Source: Rhodospirillales bacterium
GTDB lineage: Bacteria > Pseudomonadota > Alphaproteobacteria > Rhodospirillales > Shumkoniaceae
Assembly (NCBI GenBank): GCA_014859895.1
Contig: JACZKS010000077.1
Location: 1-64,000 of the forward strand
Reading direction: 5' to 3'
Length of the DNA: 64,000 nt
Positions 63,802 to 64,000 of this stretch are shown here, in pieces (position 1 is the first letter of the stretch; each line of letters starts with the position of its first letter). The position numbers were made by a program, and so were the translations under genes. The notes below the pieces were generated by a model that was given only the letters and a program-made list of their open reading frames with translations, ran no database searches and was not told where the DNA came from.

Positions 63802-63999
63802 TCAGGAGGTACCGGCCATTCGCGGCGTCAGTCCGGCCGCGAACATCAGCATGAAGAAGAGGACGCGCAACACCACCACCCAGAACGCCGCCACCGGCGC
63901 CAGGAGCCCCCGTGGAACGCTGCGCGGGGTGATGAAATCAACCGGCTGCATGATCCAACCGGTCAGGCGGCAGAACCATCGGTAGATGTAGTTGGGCGA
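63802..63999 (-). CDS. Membrane protein of unknown function (N-terminus outside window)
   Basis: The last 65 codons of a minus-strand gene: SPNYIYRWFCRLTGWIMQPV, then FITPRSVPRGLLAPVAAFWV and a hydrophobic helix VVLRVLFFMLMFAAGLTPR, ending at TGA. The frame is open to the right edge. It looks like the C-terminal membrane segment of a small integral protein; family not recognised. Confidence 0.55.
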   Translation of the reverse strand, partial: SPNYIYRWFCRLTGWIMQPVDFITPRSVPRGLLAPVAAFWVVVLRVLFFMLMFAAGLTPRMAGTS

Positions 64000-64000
64000 A

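Noticed and set aside
1..64000. tRNA, rRNA, CRISPR arrays, insertion sequences and phage genes
   Set aside because: I looked for clover-leaf ends, regularly spaced repeats, transposase or integrase motifs and found none that hold up.

Overview
The window is GC-rich, gene-dense chromosomal DNA of an alphaproteobacterium, most like the Rhodospirillales. The basis is high G+C, many ATGA/GTGA stop-start overlaps, a FixJ regulator beside an HWE-type sensor kinase, TTT and EamA transporters, a multihaem cytochrome operon, and AzlCD, DUF599 and HtpX. I see no rRNA or tRNA gene, CRISPR array, insertion sequence or phage gene. Both edges cut a gene.

Layout. 0-10.8 kb: HTH regulator and beta-propeller protein; two-component pair; M20 peptidase; GNAT-MFS pair divergent from a LysR regulator; a broken GyrI-like gene; an SRPBCC protein. 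10.9-17.5 kb: EAL phosphodiesterase, cold-shock protein, Atm1-type exporter, EamA exporter, AzlCD. 17.8-22.3 kb: membrane redox operon (seven-haem cytochrome c, cytochrome b, EB_dh-domain protein) and a chemoreceptor. 22.8-31.4 kb: PaaK-like ligase, DUF2007, an operon DUF599-tenA-mnmA, and a divergent ABC uptake operon followed by a PL5 alginate-lyase-like protein. 31.4-35.2 kb: GlxA-type regulator divergent from a methyltransferase, an HDAC-like amidohydrolase and a small protein.

35.2-41.4 kb is the most unusual part. Five genes on the minus strand (lysR, an aroA-like gene, tctC, tctB, tctA) lie between two copies of a 49-bp sequence. The right copy is inside a HTH/periplasmic-binding-fold gene; the left copy is an orphan fragment of a similar gene. 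A shared 23-bp motif lies upstream of both aroA-like and tctC. The AroA-like protein keeps the EPSP-synthase fold motifs but has changed several residues that bind shikimate-3-phosphate, and the lysine that helps bind PEP. I infer a transferred, LysR-controlled uptake-plus-enolpyruvyl-transferase module acting on a substrate other than shikimate-3-phosphate.

41.3-64 kb: moaA divergent from the HTH/PBP gene; a phosphonate/phosphite-type ABC operon (phnD-phnC-phnE-phnE); pentapeptide-repeat protein; DEDDh exonuclease; nadK, an AbrB-type membrane protein, pyrD, aspartate dehydrogenase; M23-family envelope protein with a changed zinc ligand; htpX; DUF3179 protein; SDR-GH15 pair; class III aminotransferase, 3-hydroxyacyl-CoA-dehydrogenase-like protein and EamA exporter; and two small membrane proteins at the right edge.
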